DNA of 64,000 bases from an uncultured Bacteroides sp. (GTDB lineage Bacteria; Bacteroidota; Bacteroidia; Bacteroidales; Bacteroidaceae), in NCBI GenBank assembly GCA_949296575.1, contig CASFPE010000015.1:1-64000 (forward strand). The letters run 5' to 3'. Shown in pieces: positions 14,759 to 23,574 of this stretch; position 1 is the first letter of the stretch, and each line of letters begins with the position of its first letter. Under the pieces are notes generated by a model. That model was not told where the DNA came from, searched no databases, and worked only from the letters and a program-made list of their open reading frames with translations. The position numbers and the translations under genes were made by a program.

Positions 14759-14862
14759 AGTTCCTTGCCAAAATAGGCACAAAATAGTCACATTTCCTAA
14801 GTTTATACAAAAGAAAAATCGGCTAATCGTTTGATTTGTAACGACTAACCGATTTATCATTG

Positions 14863-14934
14863 AGGTTCCTGGCGGATTCGAACCGCCGTGCACGGTTTTG
14901 CAGACCGCTGACTAAGCCACTCATCCAAGGAACC
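14863..14934 (-). tRNA. tRNA-Cys (GCA)
   Basis: On the minus strand a 72-nt cloverleaf: acceptor GGTTCCT pairs with AGGAACC, anticodon GCA, T-loop GTTCGAATC, and discriminator U73 as expected for tRNA-Cys. CCA is not encoded. Its 3' end faces the integrated element. Confidence 0.95.
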
Positions 14935-14978
14935 CTGAATTGCGGTGGCAAAGGTAAGACATATTTTGGAAATACCAA

Positions 14979-15218
14979 CTATTCACAGCAATTTTTCTTT
15001 GCTTTTTCTGTTTCATGGCATTTTTCCCCTTTTTTGTGGCGATGCGGAGTTGTGGACGAGCAGCAGCAATGGCTGTGAGGGCAGTTGCTGCACCCGTTTC
15101 CTTTTTTCCGAAAGAAGCGTGTGGAATGGAAGATGGCATAAAGCACGCAACATGCCACGATGATATAAACGGCCATGTTTTGCCATCCGGCATGGGCAAG
15201 GACAGGAATGAAAGCCAT
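14979..15218 (-). CDS. FeoB-associated Cys-rich membrane protein
   Basis: A 79-residue protein with one membrane segment (about residues 15-33, MAVYIIVACCVLYAIFHS) and a tail rich in Cys and His (CSNCPHSHCCC...CHETEK...CCE). Small proteins of this type accompany feoB in many anaerobes and are thought to help ferrous iron uptake; the mechanism is not known. It starts 13 bases after the feoAB stop on the same strand, so it is in the same operon. Confidence 0.8.
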   Translation of the reverse strand: MAFIPVLAHAGWQNMAVYIIVACCVLYAIFHSTRFFRKKGNGCSNCPHSHCCCSSTTPHRHKKGEKCHETEKAKKNCCE

Positions 15219-15231
15219 GATCGTTTTTTCT

Positions 15232-17700
15232 TTAAATGAACAAACTTCCTATCTGGTAGACACAGAATGACACAATCCAAGCCAGAACTGTGGTGTATGC
15301 GGCTGTGAATACAGCCCATTTCCATCCTCCGGACTCTTGCTTGATGGCTGCGAACGTGGCGATGCACGGGAAATAAATCAGCACGAAAAGCATGTATCCA
15401 TAGGCCACCAATGGCGTGATAGGCAATTTGTCGGCCAAATTCACGTTTTCTTCATTCGATTCGTTGGCGTAAAGTACTCCCAATGTGCTTACGACTAATT
15501 CTTTTGCACCGACTCCTGACACAAGGCCCACGCCCATTTTCCAGTCAAACCCTAACGGTTGGATAACCGGTTCGATGGCTTTTCCTATCTTCCCGATGTA
15601 GGAATTTTCTTGTTGTTCAGCCATTGTTCCGTAATTGTCGTGGCGCGGGTAGTATCCTAAAAACCAAATGATGATGGATGCAACCATGATGATGCCTCCC
15701 ATTTTCTTGAGATATTGCTCGCCTTTTTCCCATGTGTGCCGCAGGATGGATTTGGCGGTCGGCATGCGGTAGGGAGGAAGTTCCATGACGAACGGCGCAT
15801 TGTCGCCTTTCACCAAGTGTTTGCTGAACAAGCGTGCCATCACTACGGCCAGAAGGATGCCGGTGACATAGATGCTCAGCAGCACGAGGCTTCCGCAGCT
15901 TGGGAAGAAAGCTGCCACAAGGACCAGATAAATCGGCAACCTTGCGCTGCACGACATCAATGGATTCACCAGCATCGTGATGAGCCGGCTTTTGTGGTCT
16001 TCGATGGTGCGGGAGGCAATGATGGCGGGCACATTGCAACCGAACCCCATAATCAGCGGGATGAACGACTTGCCGTGCAGCCCCATTTTGTGCATGATTT
16101 TGTCCATGATGAAAGCCGCTCGCGCCATGTATCCTGAATCTTCCATGATGGAGATGCACAAGTACAGGATAAGGATGTTGGGCAGGAACACGATGACGCT
16201 GCCCACGCCTCCGATGATTCCGTCTACCAGCATGTCTTTCAAAGGGCCTTCGGCCATGTGGGTGCTGATGAAGCTGCCGAATTTCCCCACCAGCCATTCG
16301 ATGCCTGCCATGGGATACTCGCCCAAGCGGAAGGTCAGTTCAAACATGACGTACATCAGCAGGAAGAAGATAGGGAAGCCCCATATCTTGTGGATGAACA
16401 AGGCATCGAGCCGTTGGGTCGTCGTATGTTTGTTTTCTTGATGGTTGTCTACATAGGTTTCTTTCAAAGCGCCGCTGATGAACCCGTATTTGGCATCGGT
16501 GATGGCCGACTCGCTGTCTTCGTTGATTGTTTCTTGGATCCGCTTGGCGGCTTTGTCTCTTTTTTCAACGATGGCTTGGTAGTTGGGCAATGTGCCGGCG
16601 ATTTTCTCGATGTCCTTGTCGTTTTCCAGCAGTTTGATGGCAAGGAAGCGGGTAGAGTATTTGTAGCGGATGTCTTCGTTGCGGCAGATTTCTTCTTTCA
16701 CGCTGTCGATGGCGCGTTCCAGTTCCGGCCCGTGATTGATATGGATGTGGCGGATTGCTTCCCGTTGGTCGGAACGCACGTCTTCATTGCTCCCGTATTT
16801 GTGGTCAGGCACGTAGTTCTCATGCCAATCTTTCAGTTCGTTCAGCACTTCTGTTCGTATCTCTCCTTTTTGCGAAAGGAAATCGCTGCCTTCATAGGCG
16901 CTGATGACCACGTGGAAAAGTTGTTCGATGCCTTCGCCTTTGCGGCAGATGGTGGGCACCATCGGCACTCCTAACAATTGTCCCAATTTGATATAGTCCA
17001 ATCGGTTGCCGCTTTTCTGCAATTCGTCGTACATGTTGAGGGCGATGACCATGCGGACGTTCATGTCGATGAGTTGCGTGGTGAGGTAAAGGTTGCGTTC
17101 CAGGTTGGACGCGTCGACGACGTTGATGATGACATCCGGCGTTTCTTCGATGATGTGTTTCCTGACATACAGTTCTTCCGGCGTATAGGCAGAGAGCGAA
17201 TATGTCCCGGGCAAGTCGACAATGCGGAAATGGTAGCCTTGGAAGTCGAAGAATCCTTCTTTCGATTCCACGGTCACGCCGCTGTAGTTTCCCACATGCT
17301 CGTGGGCGCCGGAGGCGAGGTTGAACAGTGAGGTCTTGCCGCAATTGGGGTTACCCACCAATGCCACGTTGATGGTGCGCCGTTTGTGCAGGGCTGCTTT
17401 CCGCATGTATTCGTTCTCTTCGTCGTCGGGAACGCCTTTGTACGATTTCACTTCAAAAGCCTGTTGCCTGGCTTCTTCCTCGGATATGATTTCTATCATG
17501 TCGGCTTCCTTGCGCCGGAGCGATATTTCATATCCCATGATTTTATATTTGATCGGGTCGTTGAGAGGCGCGTTGAGCACGACTTCCACGGTTTTTCCCT
17601 TGATGAAGCCCATTTCCACAATGCGTTTGCGGAAGCCGCCGTGCCCCAATACTTTGACGATGACCCCTTTGTCGCCGGTTTTTAAATCAGATAGACGCAT
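15232..17700 (-). CDS. feoB: Ferrous iron transporter, FeoA-FeoB fusion
   Basis: An 822-residue inner-membrane protein for Fe(II) import. Residues 1-75 are a FeoA SH3-like domain fused to FeoB. The G-protein domain follows: G1 GNPNCGKT (about 116-123), G2 in NYSGVTVE, G3 DLPG, G4 NMYD. The C-terminal half contains about nine to eleven membrane helices with two Gate motifs (for example GFGCNVPAI). Fusion of FeoA to FeoB is usual in Bacteroidales. The ATG at 17700 is chosen because the promoter box TATCTTTG (minus strand, 17725-17718) lies 18 bases upstream, which excludes the TTG at 17721. Confidence 0.95.
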   Translation of the reverse strand: MRLSDLKTGDKGVIVKVLGHGGFRKRIVEMGFIKGKTVEVVLNAPLNDPIKYKIMGYEISLRRKEADMIEIISEEEARQQAFEVKSYKGVPDDEENEYMRKAALHKRRTINVALVGNPNCGKTSLFNLASGAHEHVGNYSGVTVESKEGFFDFQGYHFRIVDLPGTYSLSAYTPEELYVRKHIIEETPDVIINVVDASNLERNLYLTTQLIDMNVRMVIALNMYDELQKSGNRLDYIKLGQLLGVPMVPTICRKGEGIEQLFHVVISAYEGSDFLSQKGEIRTEVLNELKDWHENYVPDHKYGSNEDVRSDQREAIRHIHINHGPELERAIDSVKEEICRNEDIRYKYSTRFLAIKLLENDKDIEKIAGTLPNYQAIVEKRDKAAKRIQETINEDSESAITDAKYGFISGALKETYVDNHQENKHTTTQRLDALFIHKIWGFPIFFLLMYVMFELTFRLGEYPMAGIEWLVGKFGSFISTHMAEGPLKDMLVDGIIGGVGSVIVFLPNILILYLCISIMEDSGYMARAAFIMDKIMHKMGLHGKSFIPLIMGFGCNVPAIIASRTIEDHKSRLITMLVNPLMSCSARLPIYLVLVAAFFPSCGSLVLLSIYVTGILLAVVMARLFSKHLVKGDNAPFVMELPPYRMPTAKSILRHTWEKGEQYLKKMGGIIMVASIIIWFLGYYPRHDNYGTMAEQQENSYIGKIGKAIEPVIQPLGFDWKMGVGLVSGVGAKELVVSTLGVLYANESNEENVNLADKLPITPLVAYGYMLFVLIYFPCIATFAAIKQESGGWKWAVFTAAYTTVLAWIVSFCVYQIGSLFI

Positions 17701-17817
17701 ATTCCATTTGTTTGGCCGCAAAGATATGCCATTCCGTTTGTTTGGGCAAATTATTTAGACTGTTTTTAAATAACAACGAATAGGTATTTTAGAGGAATAA
17801 ATGCATATATTTGCTGC
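17701..17817. promoter_or_regulatory. Divergent promoters of feoAB and tilS
   Basis: Minus strand: TATCTTTG at 17718-17725 for feoAB. Plus strand: TATATTTG at 17806-17813, only four bases before the tilS ATG, so a tilS transcript from this box would have almost no leader. Confidence 0.6.
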
Positions 17818-19185
17818 ATGATATATCGTGAAGTACAACGTTTTGCTGAGAAGGAAAAGCTGTTTCGCCCGTCGGACGGGATCTTGGTGGCATTGAGCGG
17901 CGGCGCTGATTCGGTTGCGCTGCTGCGCGTGCTGTTGCATTTGGGCTGCCGTTGCGAAGCGGCGCACTGCAATTTCCATCTGCGCGGGGAAGAATCCGTG
18001 CGCGACGAGGAGTTTGTACGGGCGCTTTGCGCCACGTTGGGGGTTGTTTTGCACGTCAGCCATTTCGACACGAGGGCTTATGCCCGCCAGCATGCCGTGT
18101 CGGTAGAGATGGCTGCGAGGGATTTGCGCTACGCTTGGTTTGAAAGCCTGCGGAAGGAGAGGGGACTGGACGTGGTAGCCGTGGCGCACCACCGCGACGA
18201 CAGCGTGGAGACATTCCTTCTGAACCTGATACGCGGCACGGGCATCAACGGCCTTTTGGGCATTCGTGCAAGGAACGGTTTCGTGGTGCGCCCGTTGCTG
18301 GCCGTTTCGCGCAGCGACATTCTCCGCTATTTGGACAGCATCGGGCAGGCATATGTCACCGACAACACGAATTTGCAGGACGAGTACATGCGCAACAAAA
18401 TCCGGTTGCGCCTGCTCCCGCTGATGGAAGAATTGAATCCTTCCGTCCGCGATGCCATTGCTTCGGCCGCCGCCCGTTTGGAGGAAGTGGCGCATATATA
18501 CAATAAGGTGATGCAAGAGAGCATGAGCCGGGTGAAGGATGAAACGGGCATTTCCATTGCTTCCCTGCTTGGCAGCCCCGCGCCCCGCGCTTTGCTCCAC
18601 GAAATGCTTTCTCCGCTGGGTTTTACCCCTTCGCAGGAAGAAAATGTCTTTGCGTGTCTGGAGGGCCAATCCGGGAAGATGTTCTATTCGCCGGGATGGC
18701 AGCTGCTGAAGGACCGCACCCATTTGTTGCTGCAACGCCGCGAGGAGGGCGGTGGCGCTTCTGCGGAAGCGGGGTGCGAATTGCCGGGCGAGGGCAGCTA
18801 TTGCTACGGGGACGGCAACACTATCCATCTGTCCATCCACGCGATGGAACAAAGTTTCAATCCCCGCCAAGGAAAGGACGTGGCCTGCCTGGATGCCGGC
18901 AAGCTGGCTTGGCCTTTGGTGCTGCGGAAGTGGCGGAAAGGGGATGCGTTTGTTCCTTTCGGCATGAAGGGGCGCAAGTTGGTGAGCGATTTCCTGACGG
19001 ACCGCAAATATTCGTTGCAGGAGAAAGAGAACACCTACGTGGTTTGTTCCGGCAACGACATCGTGTGGATTGTGGGCGAACGCCCGGACAACCGCTTCCG
19101 CATCGACGCGCACACGCGCCGCATCGCCCGGATGAGCGTGCAGGGCCCGGCTGCCTTATCCGCCTTTGCGGGCAAGGATGATTGA
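17818..19185 (+). CDS. tilS: tRNA(Ile)-lysidine synthase
   Basis: Modifies C34 of the minor tRNA-Ile(CAU) to lysidine so that it reads AUA; an essential PP-loop ATPase. The 455-residue protein shows the PP-loop SGGADS (residues 27-32), the HHRDDSVET substrate segment and the C-terminal TilS domains (WRKGDAFVPFGMKGRKLVSDFLTDRK). The ATG at 17818 gives the usual N-terminus. The nearest promoter box ends four bases before it, so the main transcript may be leaderless. Confidence 0.93.
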   Translation: MIYREVQRFAEKEKLFRPSDGILVALSGGADSVALLRVLLHLGCRCEAAHCNFHLRGEESVRDEEFVRALCATLGVVLHVSHFDTRAYARQHAVSVEMAARDLRYAWFESLRKERGLDVVAVAHHRDDSVETFLLNLIRGTGINGLLGIRARNGFVVRPLLAVSRSDILRYLDSIGQAYVTDNTNLQDEYMRNKIRLRLLPLMEELNPSVRDAIASAAARLEEVAHIYNKVMQESMSRVKDETGISIASLLGSPAPRALLHEMLSPLGFTPSQEENVFACLEGQSGKMFYSPGWQLLKDRTHLLLQRREEGGGASAEAGCELPGEGSYCYGDGNTIHLSIHAMEQSFNPRQGKDVACLDAGKLAWPLVLRKWRKGDAFVPFGMKGRKLVSDFLTDRKYSLQEKENTYVVCSGNDIVWIVGERPDNRFRIDAHTRRIARMSVQGPAALSAFAGKDD

Positions 19186-19455
19186 GGGGGCAGGAAACGT
19201 TGCCGTGCCTTCTGCGGAAACCTCCCAAAGGTTTCATAAAAACCTTCCAATGTTTTGCATGAAACCATGGAAGGTTTTTCGAAAAGTTCTATGAACTTTT
19301 CCGGGAGGCTCGGCAGGCGGTTCGGAAACGCACGGCGGGCATCGGGAATTTTGTTGGATAAGATTTGCTTTGGACAAGGCATGTGCATGAACAGGGCCGC
19401 CGGGGCATCTGTGCGAATGCCCCGGCGGGTGGGTGGGAAAGTGGGGGAAAGATGC
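19186..19455. other. Intergenic region with 22-bp-period repeat
   Basis: The space between convergent tilS and the TPR protein holds the repeat at 19221-19308 and otherwise nothing I can support. Confidence 0.5.
19221..19308. repeat. 22-bp-period structured repeat, copy B
   Basis: Exactly four 22-bp units: 19221-19242, 19243-19264, 19265-19286 and 19287-19308. Cores are CTCCCAAAGG, CCTTCCAATG, CCATGGAAGG and TTCTATGAAC. Units two and three can pair (CCTTCCA with TGGAAGG). Confidence 0.78.
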
Positions 19456-21156
19456 CTACCGGCAATTCTTCTCAATCAGGCTTTTCACGGCTTCATCGCC
19501 AAGGTCTTTGGCAATGCTGAAGTTCTCGCATGCCTCGTCTTTTTTGCCCTGCTGCATTTGGCAGAAGCCAATCAGGCGGTAGCAGGCGGCAAAGTTCGGG
19601 TCAAGCTCCAAGGCGGCCCGCAGGCTTTGGATGGCATCATCGTAGTGTGCAATCCGAAGGTAAACGGCGCCTTGTTCCGCCAGATAGCCGGCATCGCCCG
19701 GCTTCATCTCCAAAGCCTTCTGGATGTCTTCGAGGGCTGCTTCAAATTGGTTGGCCTTGTAGTTGGCCTGTTCGCGGTAGTAGTAGAACAAGTCGTTCAC
19801 CTGCCCGTCCACCGTCTGGTAATATTCGCTGTAGTCTTCCACGGCTTCCCGGTACATTCCCTTGGCCTCCTTGTTCTGGGCGCGTTCCCACAGGAGCGGG
19901 GCCACTTGAGGCTCGTAAGGGCGGTTGTAAAGGTTGATGGCGCTGTCCAGCAAGGCAATGACCTCTCCACAGTCGGCGCCGGCCAGTTCTTTGGATTTGG
20001 CCGCTCCGTAGTAGCTGGTGGGCGAGGCCAGGTTGCTCTTGTTCACCTCGTTGTAGCATTCGCAGGCTTGCCCGTATTCTTGCATGGCGAAGTAGATGTC
20101 GCCCCGCAATTGCTGGTAAACCGGCAGGGGGTCGATGTTGTAGGCTTCCGTGGCCATTTCGAGGGCTTTCTCCAAATCCCAGTCTTTGTAAGGGTAAGGC
20201 GACTCGCTCACTTGGTTGGCATACATCAGCTTGGCGATGTTGTAGCAGGCATTGTCTTTTTTCTTGTCCAATTCCAACGCTTTCTTCAGGTCCTCGTCCG
20301 CCATGCGGAAATGCGTTTCGTCCTTCCTGTTCTCGATGTAGAACGTGGCGCGGCGGATGCGCCCTTCGCTGCTTTCCGGGAACTGCTCCACAAAGTCGTC
20401 CAGCAGGTTCTCGTATTCTTCGGCTGTGGCCGAGGAAGAGCGCATGAACAGATAGACCAGTGCTTCGTCTTCCGTGGGCGGCAATGCCTTCTTGATGCCG
20501 ATGGCATCGAGCGCGGCGCTGTTTGTGGACAGCACGCTGATGGAAAGGCTTGCCACGAAACTGCTTCCGATGGCATACGATTCGTCTGCATTCCCCGATT
20601 CGTCCGCTTGTATCATGGCAAACACCTCGCCGTTGGCGTTCATCACCGGGCAACTGATGGATTTTTCGTTGAACGGGATGCCCAATGTGTAATAATGGTG
20701 GCCTCCGGGCAAAGGGGATGTTTCCTTCACGGTTCCCGCAGCGCATCCGGGGTCCTTTTGTGTGGAATAGGGAAGAAGGTAAATCGTTTCCCCTTTTGCG
20801 GGTGCCGTGGCGGCAATGGCAAGGAATGCGGGGGCTTTTTTCCCCGCTTCCACGCGGAATTTCACCACGTCGTACATCTCGTCTGCCCCCAATATGTGTT
20901 TTACTTCCAGTTCTTTCCCGTCTGCCGTGACTGCAACAGCGCGTTGCGCTCCCTTGAGCAGGTTGTAATCCGACAAGGCCACGCCGTCTTCGCTCACGAA
21001 GAACCCGTTGCCCGTGTTGAGGAGTTTGTTGTTTTCATCGTAAGTGATTACCGTGAAAACCGCTTTCTTGCATTTGTTGGCCCATTTGGGCGTGTCTTTG
21101 TCTGCCATTGCCCACAGTGGCAGCACGCATAGCAAAAGAGATAAAAGTTTCTTCAT
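19456..21156 (-). CDS. Secreted TPR protein with degenerate trypsin-like domain
   Basis: A 566-residue protein with a signal peptide (MKKLLSLLLCVLPLWAMA). The N-terminal 200 residues follow the trypsin/HtrA pattern (TGNGFFVSEDGVALSDYNLL, then ISCPVMNANGEVFAMI), but Tyr stands where the catalytic His is expected (about residue 64) and no GxSGG serine motif is seen, so it is probably not a protease. The C-terminal half has several TPR units (for example ALEDIQKALEMKPGDAGYLAEQGAVYLRIAHYDDAI). It is likely a periplasmic binding or scaffold protein. It follows rlmB with a 7-base gap on the same strand. Confidence 0.82.
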   Translation of the reverse strand: MKKLLSLLLCVLPLWAMADKDTPKWANKCKKAVFTVITYDENNKLLNTGNGFFVSEDGVALSDYNLLKGAQRAVAVTADGKELEVKHILGADEMYDVVKFRVEAGKKAPAFLAIAATAPAKGETIYLLPYSTQKDPGCAAGTVKETSPLPGGHHYYTLGIPFNEKSISCPVMNANGEVFAMIQADESGNADESYAIGSSFVASLSISVLSTNSAALDAIGIKKALPPTEDEALVYLFMRSSSATAEEYENLLDDFVEQFPESSEGRIRRATFYIENRKDETHFRMADEDLKKALELDKKKDNACYNIAKLMYANQVSESPYPYKDWDLEKALEMATEAYNIDPLPVYQQLRGDIYFAMQEYGQACECYNEVNKSNLASPTSYYGAAKSKELAGADCGEVIALLDSAINLYNRPYEPQVAPLLWERAQNKEAKGMYREAVEDYSEYYQTVDGQVNDLFYYYREQANYKANQFEAALEDIQKALEMKPGDAGYLAEQGAVYLRIAHYDDAIQSLRAALELDPNFAACYRLIGFCQMQQGKKDEACENFSIAKDLGDEAVKSLIEKNCR

Positions 21157-21163
21157 ATCCGTA

Positions 21164-21907
21164 TTATTCCATGAGATTACGTTGTTTCACCGCCTCGTAG
21201 ATGAGGATGCCTGCGGCAACAGAGACGTTGAGCGACTCGATTTTCCCGTAAAGCGGTATCTTCACCCACTCGTCGCAAAGGCTGAGGTGCGTCTGCGATA
21301 CGCCTTTGTCTTCTGCGCCCATGATGATGCAGGTGGGTGCTTTGTAGTCGGCTTCGGTGTAGTTGTTGTCGCCTTTTTCGGTGGCGGCCACGATGTGGAA
21401 GCCGCATTCTTTCAGGAAACGTATGGTCTGGGAGAGGTTCAGTTCGCGGCATACGGGCAACGTGTGGAGCGCACCTGCCGATGTCTTCATGGCATCCGCG
21501 TTGACACTTGCGCTTCCGTGGGAAGGAATGATGACGGCATCCACTCCCGCGCACTCGCAAGTGCGGGCAATGGCGCCGAAATTGCGCACGTCCGTCACCC
21601 CGTCGAGCATCACGAACAAAGGGTTTTTCCCTTGCTCGAACAGGAACGGCACCAAGTCTTCCGCCCGTTGGTAAGCTGCTGCGGCTATGAATGCCACCAC
21701 GCCTTGGTGGTTTTTCCGCGTGATGCGGTTGATGCGTTCTATCGGGACTTTCTGCACGGGTATGCGCAAATTCCGGGTGGCCTCGGCCAATTCCTTTGAA
21801 AGTTCGCTTTGAAGGTCTTTCTTTATCAGTATCTTGTCAATCTCTTTCCCGGCTTGCACGGCTTCGATTACGGCGCGGATGCCGAATATCATTTCATTCT
21901 TTTCCAT
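21164..21907 (-). CDS. rlmB: RlmB-type 23S rRNA 2'-O-methyltransferase
   Basis: SpoU/TrmH-family enzyme that uses S-adenosylmethionine to methylate a ribose in rRNA. The 247-residue protein has the N-terminal substrate-binding domain (IFGIRAVIEAV start) and the three SPOUT motifs: LDGVTDVRNFGAIARTCE, IIMGAEDKGV and IPLYGKIESLNVSVAAGI (the trefoil knot). Assignment to RlmB rather than another SpoU member rests on length and N-terminal domain. It sits one base after the recN stop. Confidence 0.9.
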   Translation of the reverse strand: MEKNEMIFGIRAVIEAVQAGKEIDKILIKKDLQSELSKELAEATRNLRIPVQKVPIERINRITRKNHQGVVAFIAAAAYQRAEDLVPFLFEQGKNPLFVMLDGVTDVRNFGAIARTCECAGVDAVIIPSHGSASVNADAMKTSAGALHTLPVCRELNLSQTIRFLKECGFHIVAATEKGDNNYTEADYKAPTCIIMGAEDKGVSQTHLSLCDEWVKIPLYGKIESLNVSVAAGILIYEAVKQRNLME

Positions 21908-21908
21908 T

Positions 21909-23570
21909 TCATTTGTTGTTTAAAAGTTCTTTTGCATTGTTGATGGCGGCCTCGGTCAGCGAAGCGCCGCTCAGCATGCGGGCGATTTCTTCTATTCTTT
22001 CTTGAGGGGTGAGCAAACGGATGTGGCTGCTCGTGCCTTGTTCGGTGTCTTGTTTGGACACTTTGTAGTGCGCGTTGCCTTTGGCGGCGATTTGCGGCAG
22101 GTGCGTGATGCTGATGACCTGCATGTCACGTCCCATCTCTTGCATGATGGAAGCCATTTTGTCGGCGATTGTGCCGGACACGCCGGTGTCTATCTCGTCA
22201 AAGATGATGGCCGGCAGGCGGGTGGCGCCGCTGATCATGGCTTTGATGGAAAGCATCACCCGCGATATTTCGCCGCCCGAAGCCACGGAAGCGATGGGTT
22301 GCAACGCGCCGTTCTTGTTGGCGGAAAACAGGAAGGTGATGTTGTCGCCGCCTGCCGCTCCCAGTTCTTTCCGTGGAGTGACCTCGACGGTGAAGCAAGC
22401 GTTCGGCATTCCCAAGGCTTTCAGGCGCAAAGTCATCTGTTTTTCCATCACCGTTGCCGCTTCTTTCCGCTTTTGGGTCAGCAAGGCGGCCCGCGCCGTT
22501 GCCTGTGCGTGGAAGGCATTCCTTTGCTTCTCCAATTCTTCTATTTGGCTGCCGGAGGAGTCGATGGCGTTCAGTTTCTCGCGGAAGCCGTTGGCAATGG
22601 AGAGCAGTTCCTTCACGGTTTTCACATGATGCTTTTGCTGGAGCGAATAAATCAGGTTGAGCCGTTCGTTCACCCAATCCAGCCTTCCGGGGTTGAAGTC
22701 GATGTTTTCCTCCTGCGCCGTTGCTTCTTGGGCGATGTCTTTCATCTCAATGTAGCAACTCTCCATCCGTTCGGCCAATTCTTCGGAACCCTTGAACACC
22801 TTTCTCAAGTTCTGCAACACGTGGGTGGCTTCTTTCAGCCGTTGCAGCACCCCGTTCTCATCATTGTTCATCATTTGCCCCACCTTGTAAAGCCCGGCTT
22901 TGATGTCTTCGGCATGCGCAAGCATTTCGGCTTCGTTCTCCAAATCTTCCTGTTCGCCTTCTGACAGTTGCGCGTTGTCCAGCTGTTCCAATTGGAAGCG
23001 CCAGTAATCTTCGTCGGCTTTGTTGCGCTCGATGCTTTCCTGCAACCGCTTCAGTTGCTGCGATGTCTCCAAAAAACGGGAATAGGATTCCCGGTATTCA
23101 GACTTTTCTTTCGCATCGTGGGCTAAAATGTCCGTGATGTCCATTTGGAAGTCCTCGCGGTTGAGCAGGAGGTTTTGGTGCTGGGAATGGACATCAATCA
23201 GGCGTTCCCCGATGTCTTTCATGAGAGAGAGCGGGGCGGGGCTGTCATTGATGAAGGCTCTTGATTTCCCGTTGGCTTGCAATTCGCGGCGCAGGATGCA
23301 TTCTTCCGCGTCGTATTCCAGGTCGTTGGCCTCGAACAATCCTTCCAGATTGTAGCCCGACACGTTGAACCGCGCTTCGACCACGCATTTGTTCCGTCCG
23401 TCCTTGATGCTTTTGCTGTCGGCCCGCTGCCCCAACAGCAGGCCGATGGCACCCAGCATGATGGACTTTCCTGCGCCGGTCTCGCCGGTGATGACGGAGA
23501 ATCCTTTGCCGAAGCTGATGTCCAGCTCGTCAATCAAGGCATAGTTTTGTATGTGCAGGGATTGTAACAT
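21909..23570 (-). CDS. recN: DNA repair protein RecN
   Basis: SMC-like ATPase of double-strand-break repair. The 553 residues include Walker A GETGAGKS (about 30-37), a coiled-coil middle (about 150-370), a signature ASGGEISRVMLSIK and Walker B IIFDEIDTGVSG. Full length for the family. It lies in a same-strand run porD-like to recN to rlmB with gaps of 1 to 4 bases. Confidence 0.95.
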   Translation of the reverse strand: MLQSLHIQNYALIDELDISFGKGFSVITGETGAGKSIMLGAIGLLLGQRADSKSIKDGRNKCVVEARFNVSGYNLEGLFEANDLEYDAEECILRRELQANGKSRAFINDSPAPLSLMKDIGERLIDVHSQHQNLLLNREDFQMDITDILAHDAKEKSEYRESYSRFLETSQQLKRLQESIERNKADEDYWRFQLEQLDNAQLSEGEQEDLENEAEMLAHAEDIKAGLYKVGQMMNNDENGVLQRLKEATHVLQNLRKVFKGSEELAERMESCYIEMKDIAQEATAQEENIDFNPGRLDWVNERLNLIYSLQQKHHVKTVKELLSIANGFREKLNAIDSSGSQIEELEKQRNAFHAQATARAALLTQKRKEAATVMEKQMTLRLKALGMPNACFTVEVTPRKELGAAGGDNITFLFSANKNGALQPIASVASGGEISRVMLSIKAMISGATRLPAIIFDEIDTGVSGTIADKMASIMQEMGRDMQVISITHLPQIAAKGNAHYKVSKQDTEQGTSSHIRLLTPQERIEEIARMLSGASLTEAAINNAKELLNNK

Positions 23571-23574
23571 AAGC

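Larger units (their letters stand above)
8778..14860 (+). mobile_element. Integrated element of about 6 kb, satellite-like
   Basis: Between the nrdJ terminator and tRNA-Cys, all ORFs read rightward and are small and tightly packed: tyrosine integrase, unknown protein, excisionase-like HTH, DUF6291-type protein (frameshifted), DnaC/IstB-type ATPase, then five small unknowns. There are no capsid, tail, lysis, relaxase or resistance genes. Integrase plus excisionase plus a replication-loader module without structural genes recalls phage satellites or prophage remnants. Exact ends were not found: no convincing direct repeat flanks the region, and the tRNA-Cys 3' end is not duplicated near 8700. 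The borders given are the nearest host features. Confidence 0.6.

Noticed and set aside
8705..14901. TTTTGCA near 8705 and in the tRNA-Cys anticodon arm (14895) as attachment-site core
   Set aside because: Seven bases are too few to exceed chance, and the left copy would place the nrdJ terminator inside the element.
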